Source: Microbacteriaceae bacterium
GTDB taxonomy: Bacteria; Actinomycetota; Actinomycetes; Actinomycetales; Microbacteriaceae
NCBI GenBank assembly: GCA_004297935.1
Contig: SCRE01000018.1
Coordinates: 124,001 to 188,000, forward strand
Length of the DNA stretch: 64,000 bases
Direction: 5' to 3'
Positions 56,336 through 64,000 of this stretch are shown one piece after another. The stretch's first letter is position 1. The number at the start of each line of letters is the position of its first letter. Both the position numbers and the translations under genes were made by a program. The notes under the pieces are model-generated. The model was not told where the DNA came from and did no database searches. It saw only the letters and a list, made by a program, of their open reading frames with translations.

Positions 56336-57355
56336 TCAGATCGTGGCGCGAATGCGTCCGACCGGTTTGCCGCCGCCGAGGACGTCCAGCCCCAGCTCGG
56401 CCGCAAGATCGTCCGGGGCGGATGCGTCGATCGCACCACTCTGCGCGAGCAGGGTGAGCGCGACGATCGTCGCCGCCCGTGCCGAACCGTCGAGCATCTT
56501 CAGCGCGACGGTAGTGCCATCCGGCGCCGCCATGATCATGACGCCCTCTGCACCACCCTTGGCGAACAGGCCGAGCCTGTCGATGACGACGGTGTTGGCC
56601 CGGCCGGGGCCGTCGATAGCCCAGCCATTGTCGAGCACGGCCCTCGTGAGCAGTGCCGCACTGCGGTAGAGCGCGAACGGCGAATTCGCGGAGGCCGTCG
56701 CTATGCGCTGGATGCCGCGTGCGAGCCCGGCGAGGGAGATCGCATGGATCGGCGCGCCGCATCCGTCGACAGCGCTCGCGGCGATCTTCTCGCCGGTCAA
56801 CCGCTCGACGACATCGCGGATCTGCACTTGAACCGGATGCCGCGGATCGAGATAGCCTTCCAGCGGCCAGCCGTTCTGCACGCACGCCAGCAGCATCGAC
56901 GCATGCTTGCCTGAGCAGTTCATGTACAGCGGGGCCGCGCCGATCCCTGCGCGGACAAGCCCGTCCCTGGCGTCCCGGTCCAACGGCCAGTCGGCCGTGC
57001 AGTGGAGTGCGGATTCCGGCAGACCCGCCTGCGCGAGCATGTTGCGAACGACGGCGATGTGCTCCGGGGTGCCCGCATGGCTCGCCGTGGCCAGGACGGC
57101 GGCAGCGCCATCGAGTGCGACCCCGCTGGCGAGCACGGCGACGGCTTGGAACGGTTTCAGCGACGAGCGGGGAAAGATGACTCCAGCGGGATCGCCGAGT
57201 GAACGCGAGACGGTGCCATCCGGCCCCAGCACGACGGCGGAACCGCCATGCCGCGACTCGACGAATCCGCCGCGTTCGACGACGGCGAGCTCGACGGCGT
57301 CCGCAAATGCGAACGTCTCACTCACGGGTCGTGATATCACCGGTTGCGTAGTCAC
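56336..57355 (-). CDS. Asparaginase (asparaginase II family)
   Basis: 339 residues from GTG 57355, whose TGA overlaps the stop of the preceding gabT-like gene by 4 bp. Family features: the hydroxyl-containing FPRSSLKPFQAVAVLASG, ASHAGTPEHIAVVR, YMNCSGKHASMLLACVQNGW, VDGCGAPIHAISLAGLARG and GRANTVVIDRLG. This is the thermolabile Rhizobium-type family (asparaginase II), unrelated to E. coli AnsA/AnsB. Releases ammonia and aspartate from asparagine. Its coupling to a GABA transaminase suggests shared use in amino-nitrogen recovery. Confidence 0.9.
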   Translation of the reverse strand: MTTQPVISRPVSETFAFADAVELAVVERGGFVESRHGGSAVVLGPDGTVSRSLGDPAGVIFPRSSLKPFQAVAVLASGVALDGAAAVLATASHAGTPEHIAVVRNMLAQAGLPESALHCTADWPLDRDARDGLVRAGIGAAPLYMNCSGKHASMLLACVQNGWPLEGYLDPRHPVQVQIRDVVERLTGEKIAASAVDGCGAPIHAISLAGLARGIQRIATASANSPFALYRSAALLTRAVLDNGWAIDGPGRANTVVIDRLGLFAKGGAEGVMIMAAPDGTTVALKMLDGSARAATIVALTLLAQSGAIDASAPDDLAAELGLDVLGGGKPVGRIRATI

Positions 57356-58755
57356 AGCGCGGCAAGTGCCGCGTCGATCACCGCGACCACCTCGGCGATC
57401 AGCGTGTCGGTGACGGCCAGACTTGGCAGGAACCGCAGCACGTTGCCGTAGGTGCCCGCGTTCAGCAGCAGAACGCCCTGCTGCGCGGCCGCGGCGACGA
57501 CCGCACTGACCGCGTCGGCGTTCGGCACCTTCGTGGTGTCCCTGGTGCCCGGTTGAACGAGTTCGATCGCCAGCATGGCGCCGATGCCGCGCACGTCGCC
57601 GATGATGTCGTAGCGCGTCTGCAACTCGAGCAGGGCCGCCTTCAGTGTCGACTCGATGCGTGCAGCTTCTGCGAGCAGGCCGCGATCTTCGATCTGACCG
57701 AACACCGCGACCGCCGCAGCGGCCGAGACGGGGTTGCCGCCGAACGTTCCGCCGAGACCGCCGGGTTGCGCGGCATCCATGATCTCTGCCCGCCCGGTCA
57801 CCGCGGCCAGTGGCAGGCCGCCGGCGATGCCCTTGGCGCTGAGCACCAGATCGGGCACGAGGCCGAAGTGCTCGCTGGCGAGGTAGGCGCCGGTGCGGGC
57901 CATGCCGCTCTGGATCTCGTCCGCGATGAACACGACGCCATTCGCCGTGCACCACTCCTGCAGCGCGACCAGATACCCGTCGGCCGGCACGATGAAGCCG
58001 CCCTCGCCCTGGATCGGCTCGGCGACGACGCAGGCGAGATCGGATGCGCCGATGACCTTCTCGAGATACGCGATCGTGCGGGTCGCCGCATCCGCACCGG
58101 AGAGACCGTCGTGATAGGGGTAGGAGTTCGGCGCGTGGTAAACATCGCCGGCGAACGGGCCGAAGCCGGTGGCGTAGGGGGAGGCCTTGTAGTTCATGGC
58201 CATGGTCAGGTTCGTGCGGCCGTGATAGGCATGGTCGAGCACCGCGACAGCACGCCGCCCGGTGTACTTGCGGGCGATCTTCACGCCGTTCTCGACGGCC
58301 TCGGCGCCGGCGTTGACGAGCACGGTCTTCTTCGCGTGATCACCGGGCGTGTGCTGCGCGAGCAGTTCGGCGACACGCACGTATGACTCGTACGGGGTGA
58401 CGGTGAACAGAGTGTGGGTGAGGTTGTGCAGCTGTTCGGTCGCTGCGGCGACGACAGCGCCGTCGGTGTGGCCGACCGTCGTCACGCCGATGCCGGCACC
58501 CATGTCGATGAACTGGTTGCCGTCGACGTCGACGAGGATCGCACCGTGCGCGCGGGCGATATAGACCGGAAGCGCCGAGGACACGCCGGTCGGCACGACA
58601 GCCGCGCGTCTGGCGTGCAGCGCCACGGATGCCGGACCCGGCACGGCGGTCACGATACGTCGCTCCTGTGCGACGTCGGCTCCGGAAGACGTCGTGGTTG
58701 TGGATGTCGTGGTGGCGGTTTCGGTGGACGCGGGCGCAGTGAGTGTATCGGTCAT
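57352..58755 (-). CDS. gabT: 4-aminobutyrate aminotransferase
   Basis: 467-residue class III PLP enzyme transferring the amino group of GABA to 2-oxoglutarate. PLP lysine in LVLSAKGIAGGLPLAAVTGR, cofactor Asp in FIADEIQSGMARTGAY, TVLVNAGAEAVENGVKIARK and GGTFGGNPVSAAAAVAVF. The N-terminus has a Thr/Ser-rich tail of about 25 residues. ATG 58755 has GGAG 5 nt ahead and TAAACT just before that, giving a very short leader. Closely similar to the second copy at 61359-62690. No succinate-semialdehyde dehydrogenase gene is adjacent. Confidence 0.93.
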   Translation of the reverse strand: MTDTLTAPASTETATTTSTTTTSSGADVAQERRIVTAVPGPASVALHARRAAVVPTGVSSALPVYIARAHGAILVDVDGNQFIDMGAGIGVTTVGHTDGAVVAAATEQLHNLTHTLFTVTPYESYVRVAELLAQHTPGDHAKKTVLVNAGAEAVENGVKIARKYTGRRAVAVLDHAYHGRTNLTMAMNYKASPYATGFGPFAGDVYHAPNSYPYHDGLSGADAATRTIAYLEKVIGASDLACVVAEPIQGEGGFIVPADGYLVALQEWCTANGVVFIADEIQSGMARTGAYLASEHFGLVPDLVLSAKGIAGGLPLAAVTGRAEIMDAAQPGGLGGTFGGNPVSAAAAVAVFGQIEDRGLLAEAARIESTLKAALLELQTRYDIIGDVRGIGAMLAIELVQPGTRDTTKVPNADAVSAVVAAAAQQGVLLLNAGTYGNVLRFLPSLAVTDTLIAEVVAVIDAALAAL

Positions 58756-58836
58756 GGTGGCTCCAGTTTACCGACCCGCGTTCGGCGGTTTCTTGAGAGA
58801 ATCGGGATCGAATGATCGGAATCTGAAGGGTCACGC
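58756..58836. promoter_or_regulatory. Divergent gabT / OsmC intergenic region
   Basis: 81 bp. On the minus strand TAAACT (58773-58768) lies 9 nt before the gabT ATG. On the plus side AATCGGGATCG and GATCGGAATC repeat the GATCGG core around 58800-58827, a possible operator; AAGGG (58826-58830) could serve as the OsmC ribosome-binding site. Confidence 0.4.
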
Positions 58837-59310
58837 ATGAATCTGGAGCATCACTACGCCGTCGCGACGCTGTGGACCGGCAATCGGGGTACCGGCACGA
58901 GCGGGTACCGCGAGTACGGCCGGGATCACGTTTTGCGCGCGGACGGCAAGCCGGACATCGTGGGCTCGAGCGATCGGGTGTTCTTCGGCGACGCGGATCG
59001 GTGGAACCCCGAGGAACTGTTGCTGGCGGCGCTCAGCCAATGCCACATGCTCAGTTACCTGCACGTCGCGGTGCGGCACGGCGTGCGCGTTCTGGCGTAT
59101 TCGGATGCCGCCACCGGCACGCTGCAACAGGATGCCTCGGACGGCGGCCGTTTCACGATCGCCGTCCTGCATCCGCGGGTGACGATCGCCGATCCCGCAC
59201 AACTCGAATTGGCGCAGAGCCTGCACGCCGAGGCCGCGCAGAAGTGCTTCATTGCGGCATCCGTCAATTTTCCGGTCACGCACGAACCGGAGACCCACCC
59301 GGCCGTGTGA
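58837..59310 (+). CDS. OsmC family protein
   Basis: 157-residue OsmC/Ohr-fold protein. The two redox cysteines typical of the family are present: first in NPEELLLAALSQCHMLSYLH, second in AEAAQKCFIAASVNFP. Homologues reduce organic hydroperoxides; members of this subgroup are often of unassigned substrate. It also has the family N-terminus WTGNRGTGTSGYREYGRDH. Divergent from gabT; convergent with the acyltransferase. Confidence 0.88.
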   Translation: MNLEHHYAVATLWTGNRGTGTSGYREYGRDHVLRADGKPDIVGSSDRVFFGDADRWNPEELLLAALSQCHMLSYLHVAVRHGVRVLAYSDAATGTLQQDASDGGRFTIAVLHPRVTIADPAQLELAQSLHAEAAQKCFIAASVNFPVTHEPETHPAV

Positions 59311-59351
59311 CCGCCGCGACGGCGATCGCCGCGCTGCGAGGCGAGCTCCCG

Positions 59352-60143
59352 TCAGCGGCGTTCGGGGTTGAGAACCGCTCGCTTGATGCGCTCGACCGTT
59401 CCGGATGCAGGCACCTCGTTGTAGACGCCGGCGAACTCCTGCCCGCTGCACTTCTGGATCGCGTTCATGATCTCATCCGTGGCAAGCCGTCTGGCCCTGC
59501 CGGAGGTGGCCGCCCCGAACCTGCTGACGTCGATCGGCTCCCCGAACACGACGGTGACCCTGCGCAGCCGCGGGATGGTCGTTCCGGGCGGCTGCAATCG
59601 GTCGGTGCCGATCAGACCCACCGGAACGACGGGTGCGCCGGTGGACAGGGCCAGCCAGGCCACCCCGGTGCGACCCTTGTACAACCGGCCGTCCTGTGAA
59701 CGTGTGCCCTCCGGATACAGCGCGAAGGCGCTGCCGGTCTCGATGATGTGTCTGCTCTGCTCCAGTGCGTCCTGCGCGGCCTGGCCCGCCCCTCGGCGCA
59801 CGCCGACGGCTCCGATCGCGGTGAAGAACGCTCGCTGGACTCGTCCGGCGAGCCCGGTGCCCTCGAAGTAGTGCGACTTGGCGAGAAACTGCACGCGGCG
59901 CGGCGCGGTGATCGGGATGACGATGCTGTCCATGAACGACAGGTGATTGCTGGCGAGGATCACAGACCCGTGCTTGGGGATGTTCTTGCGACCGATCACG
60001 TGTGGTCGATACAGCACGCGTGCGATCGTCGAGAGGACGACGCGACCGAACAGGTACAGAAACCCCGGTCGACGAACGGGTGCGTCGCTTCCGGAATCGG
60101 AAGCACGGGACGAAGCGGTGGCACCCTGATCCTTCGCATGCAT
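59352..60143 (-). CDS. 1-acyl-sn-glycerol-3-phosphate acyltransferase
   Basis: PlsC-type membrane-associated acyltransferase of phospholipid synthesis, 263 residues from ATG 60143. Catalytic NHLSFMD (the HX4D box) follows VILASNH; EGTRSQDGRLYKG (EGTR box) and VPVGLIGTD match the family. A hydrophobic segment near the N-terminus (FLYLFGRVVLSTIARVL) would sit in the membrane. An in-frame ATG at 60167 exists, but TATCCT ends 7 nt before 60143, and GGAG also lies just ahead of it, favouring the shorter form. Confidence 0.9.
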   Translation of the reverse strand: MHAKDQGATASSRASDSGSDAPVRRPGFLYLFGRVVLSTIARVLYRPHVIGRKNIPKHGSVILASNHLSFMDSIVIPITAPRRVQFLAKSHYFEGTGLAGRVQRAFFTAIGAVGVRRGAGQAAQDALEQSRHIIETGSAFALYPEGTRSQDGRLYKGRTGVAWLALSTGAPVVPVGLIGTDRLQPPGTTIPRLRRVTVVFGEPIDVSRFGAATSGRARRLATDEIMNAIQKCSGQEFAGVYNEVPASGTVERIKRAVLNPERR

Positions 60144-60220
60144 TGTCTCCAGGATAAACGCGGTCATATTCTCGAGCAGGAATGCATCGTCGGCACGAGC
60201 GGTTCACGGATATGCGCGGT

Positions 60221-61168
60221 TCAAGGAACGGAGACGGCCGTCGGGTCGGTCGGGCAGTCACGACCGCCAAGGTAGAGCAGACAGGTGCCCCACCAGTCGG
60301 GCAGACTCCAGGCTGTCGGATCACCGAACCACTGCGCGTAGATACGGGAGAAGTTCAGGTTGCCGTAGGCCGAACACGCGGTCGGCGGTGCGCTCGGGGC
60401 TGCGACGGTTCCCGCGTTGGGCTGGTACGGCGTGTAGTTGTACAGGTCTGCGGTCGCCTGGTTGCGAATGGTCACGATCGTGGAACCGCACTTCGCGTCC
60501 GGGCTGAACTGCACGCGCACCCGACCGATGTGATAGCGCCAGCCCGGCGCCGCGCTGTACTCGCGGAACTGCCAAGCCGCGTTGTAGACCTGGTTGAAGA
60601 ACCCGAAGTACTGCCTGTCGCAGGCCGATGTGTCCGGGCAGGCGTAGCCGGTGGCGCGTTGATAACCGTACGTGCTCGGCCGGGTCACCAAAGACTGCTC
60701 TTTCTGCAGCAGCACAAGCAGCACGCGCGGACTGATGCCGCACGCGGTCGCGACCTTGGCGATGATCGCACTCGCGCGTTCCGATCTCGCCCCGACATAC
60801 GCGGCGCAGTGTGCGAACTCGGCGGGCTGGCTCGCGGTCGTCTGGCGGTAGTCGGCGAGGCACGGCACATCATCCTTGGGAATGCAGGTGCGCGCGCGCA
60901 AGAACGACTGGATCTGCTGCCGGGTCATCGAGTTCGGGTCGTAGAAATTCTCGTCGCTGATGATGTAGCCGGGGTCGAAGGGCTGCGTTGCGCGGGCGGA
61001 TGCCGCCGACACGGGGGCGGCCGATGCTGAGACGGGCCCGATCGGAGTCAGGACTGCGGCGAGAAGCACCAGAGCGGTTCCGCACGCTGCGCGACGGACG
61101 ATGCCTGCCGGGCGCCCTCGGTATCTGCTGCGGGCGCGGAGAACGACAGGCGAGGTTGGCAGCGGCAT
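60221..61168 (-). CDS. Secreted lysozyme-like protein of unknown function
   Basis: 315 residues with a long signal peptide: basic n-region (RSRYRGRPAGIVRR), hydrophobic core ACGTALVLLAAVLTPIGP and a likely signal peptidase cut after SASA. Eight cysteines in the mature part suggest disulfides. The segment ASAIIAKVATACGISPRVLL followed by LLQKEQSLV resembles the helix and Glu of soluble lytic transglycosylases, so a cell-wall hydrolase is plausible but not proven. The rest (YFGFFNQVYNAAWQFREY) is conserved in related actinobacterial exported proteins. TAGGCT ends 6 nt before the ATG (leaderless). Confidence 0.72.
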   Translation of the reverse strand: MPLPTSPVVLRARSRYRGRPAGIVRRAACGTALVLLAAVLTPIGPVSASAAPVSAASARATQPFDPGYIISDENFYDPNSMTRQQIQSFLRARTCIPKDDVPCLADYRQTTASQPAEFAHCAAYVGARSERASAIIAKVATACGISPRVLLVLLQKEQSLVTRPSTYGYQRATGYACPDTSACDRQYFGFFNQVYNAAWQFREYSAAPGWRYHIGRVRVQFSPDAKCGSTIVTIRNQATADLYNYTPYQPNAGTVAAPSAPPTACSAYGNLNFSRIYAQWFGDPTAWSLPDWWGTCLLYLGGRDCPTDPTAVSVP

Positions 61169-61358
61169 CCGTCGAGCCTAGCCGGGGTGACCGAGGAGCG
61201 CGTTGGAGCGGGTGGTCGTCGTCGACCATCGCGTGCTGCCCTGGCCGCCTGAGTGGCAATCGAGCGGTATCGGCCGGGGACGGGATGCGCCTGGCCCGCG
61301 TGTCATGCGCCGACCGGCATCACAGGTGCCGTCCCGCCGTCAGCGCCCCGTCGGCTCG

Positions 61359-62690
61359 TCAGCCAAGCAGCGCCAGGGCCTCTTCGATGACCGTCGCTGC
61401 GTCGTCGATGAGCTCATCGCTGATGACGACGGAGGGCAGCAGCCGCAGTACGCTGTCCCAGCTGCCAGAGTCGAGCACGATCACGCCGTTGCCGGTCGCG
61501 TGGGCGATCACCGCGGTCAGCGCCGCCGGGTTCGGCTTCCTCGTGCCCGGATGCACAAGCTCGACGCCGAACATCGCACCCTTGCCGCGAACCTCGCCGA
61601 CGACGCCGAACCGCTGTGCCCAGCCGCCGATCCGAGCGTTCAGCGCACGTTCGACGCGCTGCGCCTCCTCGAGCAGGTTCTCGTTCTCGAACACGTCGAA
61701 AACGGCGAGCGCCGCTGCGGTGGAGACGGGGTTGCCGCCGAACGTGCCGCCGATGCCGCCGGGCTGCACGGCATCCATGATCTCGGCGCGGCCGGTGACG
61801 GCGGCAAGCGGAAAGCCGCCGGCGATGCCCTTGGCCGTGAGCACGATGTCGGGGATGACGCCGACGTGCTCGATCGAGTACCAGCGCCCGGTTCGGCCCA
61901 TGCCGGCCTGAATCTCGTCGGCGACGAAGACGATGCCGTTTTCGGTGCAGAACTCGCGCATTCGGCTGAAGTAGCCGTCGGCAGGGATGTTGATGCCGCC
62001 GTCGCCCTGGATCGGTTCGGCGAAGAATGCCGCGACATCCTCAGCGCCGATGTGCGTCGTGATGTAGTCGATGGTGCGTTCGGCCGCGTCCGCACCGGAC
62101 AGGCCGTCGCGGAACGGGTAGCTGACCGGCACACTGTACAGGTCTCCGGGCAACGGACCCATGCCGCTGCGCTCCGGCCACGGCCGGTAGGTCATCGCCA
62201 TCGTCAAGGTGGTGCGACCGTGGAAGGCATGGTCGAGGCTGAGGATCACCCGGCGCCCGGTGTACTTGCGGGTGATCTTGACCGCGTTCTCCACGGCTTC
62301 GGATCCGGAGTTCACCAGGATCGAATGCTTCTGGAAGTCGCCGGGCGTGATTGCGGCGAGCTTCTCGGCGACGCGCACGTAGTTCTCATAAGGCGTCACG
62401 GTGAACAGCGTGTGGGTGAGTTTGCCGGCCTGCTCGGCTGCTGCCGCCGCGATTGCGGGGTGGGCGTGGCCGATGGTGGTCACACCGATGCCTGAGCCCA
62501 GGTCGATCAGGCGGTTGCCGTCGACATCGACCAGGATGGCGCCCGCGGCGTGATCCATGTAGATATTGGCGAGCGTTCCCGCGCCGCGGGAGACACTGGC
62601 GACTCGACGTTCCTGGAGCGCGGCCGAGCGCGGTCCAGGCAGGTCGGTGATGAGAGCACGGCTTTGGGGCACGGAGAAATCACGAGGCAT
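61359..62690 (-). CDS. Second 4-aminobutyrate aminotransferase paralogue
   Basis: 443-residue class III PLP aminotransferase. PLP lysine in VLTAKGIAGGFPLAAVTGR, cofactor Asp in FVADEIQAGMGRTGRW, SILVNSGSEAVENAVKITRK and GGTFGGNPVSTAAALAVF. It is clearly a paralogue of the gabT at 57352-58755 (same motifs in the same order, long shared stretches). The two lie 2.6 kb apart in the same orientation. Start at ATG 62690 because TAACAT ends 7 nt before it; two other in-frame ATGs lie upstream. GABA, 5-aminovalerate or beta-alanine are possible substrates. Confidence 0.92.
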   Translation of the reverse strand: MPRDFSVPQSRALITDLPGPRSAALQERRVASVSRGAGTLANIYMDHAAGAILVDVDGNRLIDLGSGIGVTTIGHAHPAIAAAAAEQAGKLTHTLFTVTPYENYVRVAEKLAAITPGDFQKHSILVNSGSEAVENAVKITRKYTGRRVILSLDHAFHGRTTLTMAMTYRPWPERSGMGPLPGDLYSVPVSYPFRDGLSGADAAERTIDYITTHIGAEDVAAFFAEPIQGDGGINIPADGYFSRMREFCTENGIVFVADEIQAGMGRTGRWYSIEHVGVIPDIVLTAKGIAGGFPLAAVTGRAEIMDAVQPGGIGGTFGGNPVSTAAALAVFDVFENENLLEEAQRVERALNARIGGWAQRFGVVGEVRGKGAMFGVELVHPGTRKPNPAALTAVIAHATGNGVIVLDSGSWDSVLRLLPSVVISDELIDDAATVIEEALALLG

Positions 62691-62809
62691 GACGACCATG
62701 TTAGGCTCGCACGATTCCACGTTGTGACGCGCTTGTCGGTGCTCTCCCAGCAGGGACAGATTCTGATCGGGCAGACTGGGTGTCCTTGCCCCCAGAGAAA
62801 GCGACCTTC

Positions 62810-63760
62810 GTGCGTAAATCACTTCCCCTTGTCGTTCTGGCCGCGTCCGCGCTTCTGCTCAGCGGATGCACTGCGGCCGGCAACTCGGCGTCTGCCGGCT
62901 GCAAGGGCGTCGCATCCGGTTCCGTCTCCGATTCCGTCAAGGTCTCCGGCAAGCTCGGAACGGAGCCGAAGGTCAGCTTCAAGGAGCCCCTTGCCGCCAA
63001 GAAGACGGAACGCACCTTCATCACGACGGGCCATGGCGCGGAAGCGACCAAGTCGACGACCGTGGACGTGGCCCTGGTGGCCTACAACGGCACGACGGGC
63101 AAGGAGCTGACCACGAACGGTTATGGCACGAGCGCGAAGATCCCGATCACGGTCGGCGACGCAACACTGATTCCGGTGCTGAGTCAGGTCGTCGACTGCG
63201 CTCCGGTCGGATCGCGTGTCGTAGCGGCCTCGCCGGTCAAGACGGCGTTCGGCTCTGCCGATCCGTCGAGCCTCGGCCTCGCGTCGACGGACACGATCGT
63301 GTTCGTCGCGGACATCATCGACATGATGCCGGCCAAAGCCAACGGCAAGGACCAGGCGCCTCAGGCAGGGTTCCCGACCGTGAAGCTGAACGCGTCCGGC
63401 AAACCGACCGTCACGATCCCGAAGGCGGCCGCGCCGACCGAGACCAAGGTCGAGGTGCTCAAGAAGGGCTCCGGCGACACGGTGAAGGCCGGCGACACCG
63501 TGACCGTGCAGTATCAGGGCACGATCTGGCGCACCGGAAAGGTCTTCGACCAGAGCTGGGGCAAGGCGCCGGCCACTTTCTCCACCACCGGTGTGATCAA
63601 GGGTTTTGCCGCCGGCCTGGTCGGGCAGACTGTCGGCTCGCAAACCGTCATCGTGATCCCGCCCGCGGACGGCTACGGCACGGCAGGCCAGCCCAGCGCC
63701 GGCATCAAGGGCACGGACACGCTGGTCTTCGTCGTCGACATCCTGAAGGCCACGCGTTAG
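62810..63760 (+). CDS. FKBP-type peptidyl-prolyl isomerase lipoprotein with two FKBP-like domains
   Basis: 316 residues from GTG 62810. Lipoprotein signal: basic MRK, hydrophobic core and lipobox LLSGC, so it should be anchored outside the membrane. The C-terminal FKBP domain (about 220-316: VTVQYQGTIWRTGKVFDQSW, FAAGLVGQTVGSQTVIVIPP, GYGTAG) is typical. Residues about 40-190 contain a second, diverged FKBP-like repeat (VALVAYNGTTGKEL, VGSRVVAASPVKTAFG). Such proteins assist folding of secreted proteins. An in-frame GTG at 62780 would give a longer signal. Confidence 0.87.
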   Translation: MRKSLPLVVLAASALLLSGCTAAGNSASAGCKGVASGSVSDSVKVSGKLGTEPKVSFKEPLAAKKTERTFITTGHGAEATKSTTVDVALVAYNGTTGKELTTNGYGTSAKIPITVGDATLIPVLSQVVDCAPVGSRVVAASPVKTAFGSADPSSLGLASTDTIVFVADIIDMMPAKANGKDQAPQAGFPTVKLNASGKPTVTIPKAAAPTETKVEVLKKGSGDTVKAGDTVTVQYQGTIWRTGKVFDQSWGKAPATFSTTGVIKGFAAGLVGQTVGSQTVIVIPPADGYGTAGQPSAGIKGTDTLVFVVDILKATR

Positions 63761-63767
63761 CGCTCAC

Positions 63768-63773
63768 TAGCAT
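63768..63773 (+). promoter_or_regulatory. -10 element of a leaderless dxr promoter
   Basis: TAGCAT, followed by 6 nt and ATG 63780, the same geometry as at seven other genes here. No Shine-Dalgarno precedes the ATG. The element starts 8 bp after the FKBP stop. Confidence 0.6.
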
Positions 63774-63779
63774 GGCCCC

Positions 63780-64000
63780 ATGCGCAAAGTAGTCATCCTG
63801 GGCTCGACCGGTTCGATCGGCACACAGGCGCTCGATGTCATCCGGTCGCATCCGCAGCGCTTCGACGTCGTCGGGCTCGGCGCCGGCGGCAATCGGGTTG
63901 CGCTCGCGGCGCAGGCAGCCGAATTCCACGTCGACGACACCGCGCTCGGAGCGGATGAAGCCGAGCAGCTCGTGCGTGACGTCGATGCGGATGTCGTGCT
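63780..64000 (+). CDS. dxr: 1-deoxy-D-xylulose 5-phosphate reductoisomerase, 3' end cut by window edge
   Basis: First committed enzyme of the MEP isoprenoid route, converting DXP to MEP with NADPH. Only about 73 N-terminal residues are in the window, including the diagnostic NADPH motif [19 protein letters not shown] and [12 protein letters not shown]. The frame runs open to base 64000. The start follows a leaderless-type -10. Confidence 0.93.
   Translation, partial: MRKVVILGSTGSIGTQALDVIRSHPQRFDVVGLGAGGNRVALAAQAAEFHVDDTALGADEAEQLVRDVDADVV

Noticed and set aside
53835-56885. A single long minus-strand frame covering alanine dehydrogenase and continuing upstream
   Set aside because: The part beyond 54962 is antisense-like low-complexity Arg/Ala sequence overlapping the real monooxygenase gene; the ATG with AAGGAG at 54962 is the true start, so no fusion protein.

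Overview
The window is GC-rich chromosomal DNA from an actinobacterium, most likely a member of the Microbacteriaceae or a close relative. The case rests on the gene order hom-thrC-thrB-rho-prfA ... prmC-tsaC-wecA-atpI-like-atpBEFHAGDC, which matches the classic actinobacterial arrangement; on a Rho protein with a long disordered insert; on a very short AtpC; and on many genes whose TAnnnT -10 hexamer lies 6-7 nt before the ATG, as expected for leaderless mRNAs. I see no phage, insertion sequence, CRISPR array, rRNA or tRNA.

Layout. 1-6966: threonine biosynthesis (hom is cut by the window edge), rho and prfA. 6988-9278: a minus-strand block of vapBC and cysK-cysE that sits where rho-prfA normally runs into prmC. 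9525-13574: prmC, a divergent HAD hydrolase, tsaC, wecA and an AtpI-like protein, feeding into the complete ATP synthase operon (13748-20685) and a P-loop kinase. 21317-25104: yaaA, a 528-bp gap with several dyads, an aldo/keto reductase, a coiled-coil membrane protein, a 53-residue zinc ribbon and a hemerythrin. 25148-29495: a TetR regulator translationally coupled to a heterodimeric ABC exporter, with a perfect operator dyad filling the -35/-10 spacer. 29614: a DUF4192 protein. 30846-35698: an Lrp-controlled polyamine/amine catabolism divergon (FAD oxidase, class III aminotransferase, Lrp, aminobutyraldehyde dehydrogenase).

35756-53829 is the most interesting part: an 18-kb plus-strand locus encoding an FHA protein, a PP2C phosphatase, a transmembrane Ser/Thr kinase, a 1958-residue anchored surface protein with about eleven 98-residue Ig/cadherin-like repeats plus FN3-like domains, a MoxR ATPase, a DUF58 protein, a membrane transglutaminase-like protein whose catalytic Cys and His are replaced, a zinc-ribbon FHA protein and an EccC/EssC-like FtsK ATPase. 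The first part resembles the 'PFNA' cluster described in bifidobacteria. The FHA + FtsK tail looks like a split type VII secretion ATPase, without any WXG100 substrate in the window. Almost all genes overlap by 4 bp or abut, so this is probably one phosphorylation-controlled envelope machine.

53835-64000: alanine dehydrogenase, nitronate monooxygenase, asparaginase, two GABA-aminotransferase paralogues, OsmC, an acyltransferase, a secreted lysozyme-like protein, a two-domain FKBP lipoprotein, and the start of dxr. Nitrogen metabolism (Ala, Asn, GABA, putrescine) is a recurring theme on the right-hand side. Short tandem duplications (units of 12-18 bp) are scattered through gaps and disordered coding segments across the whole window.
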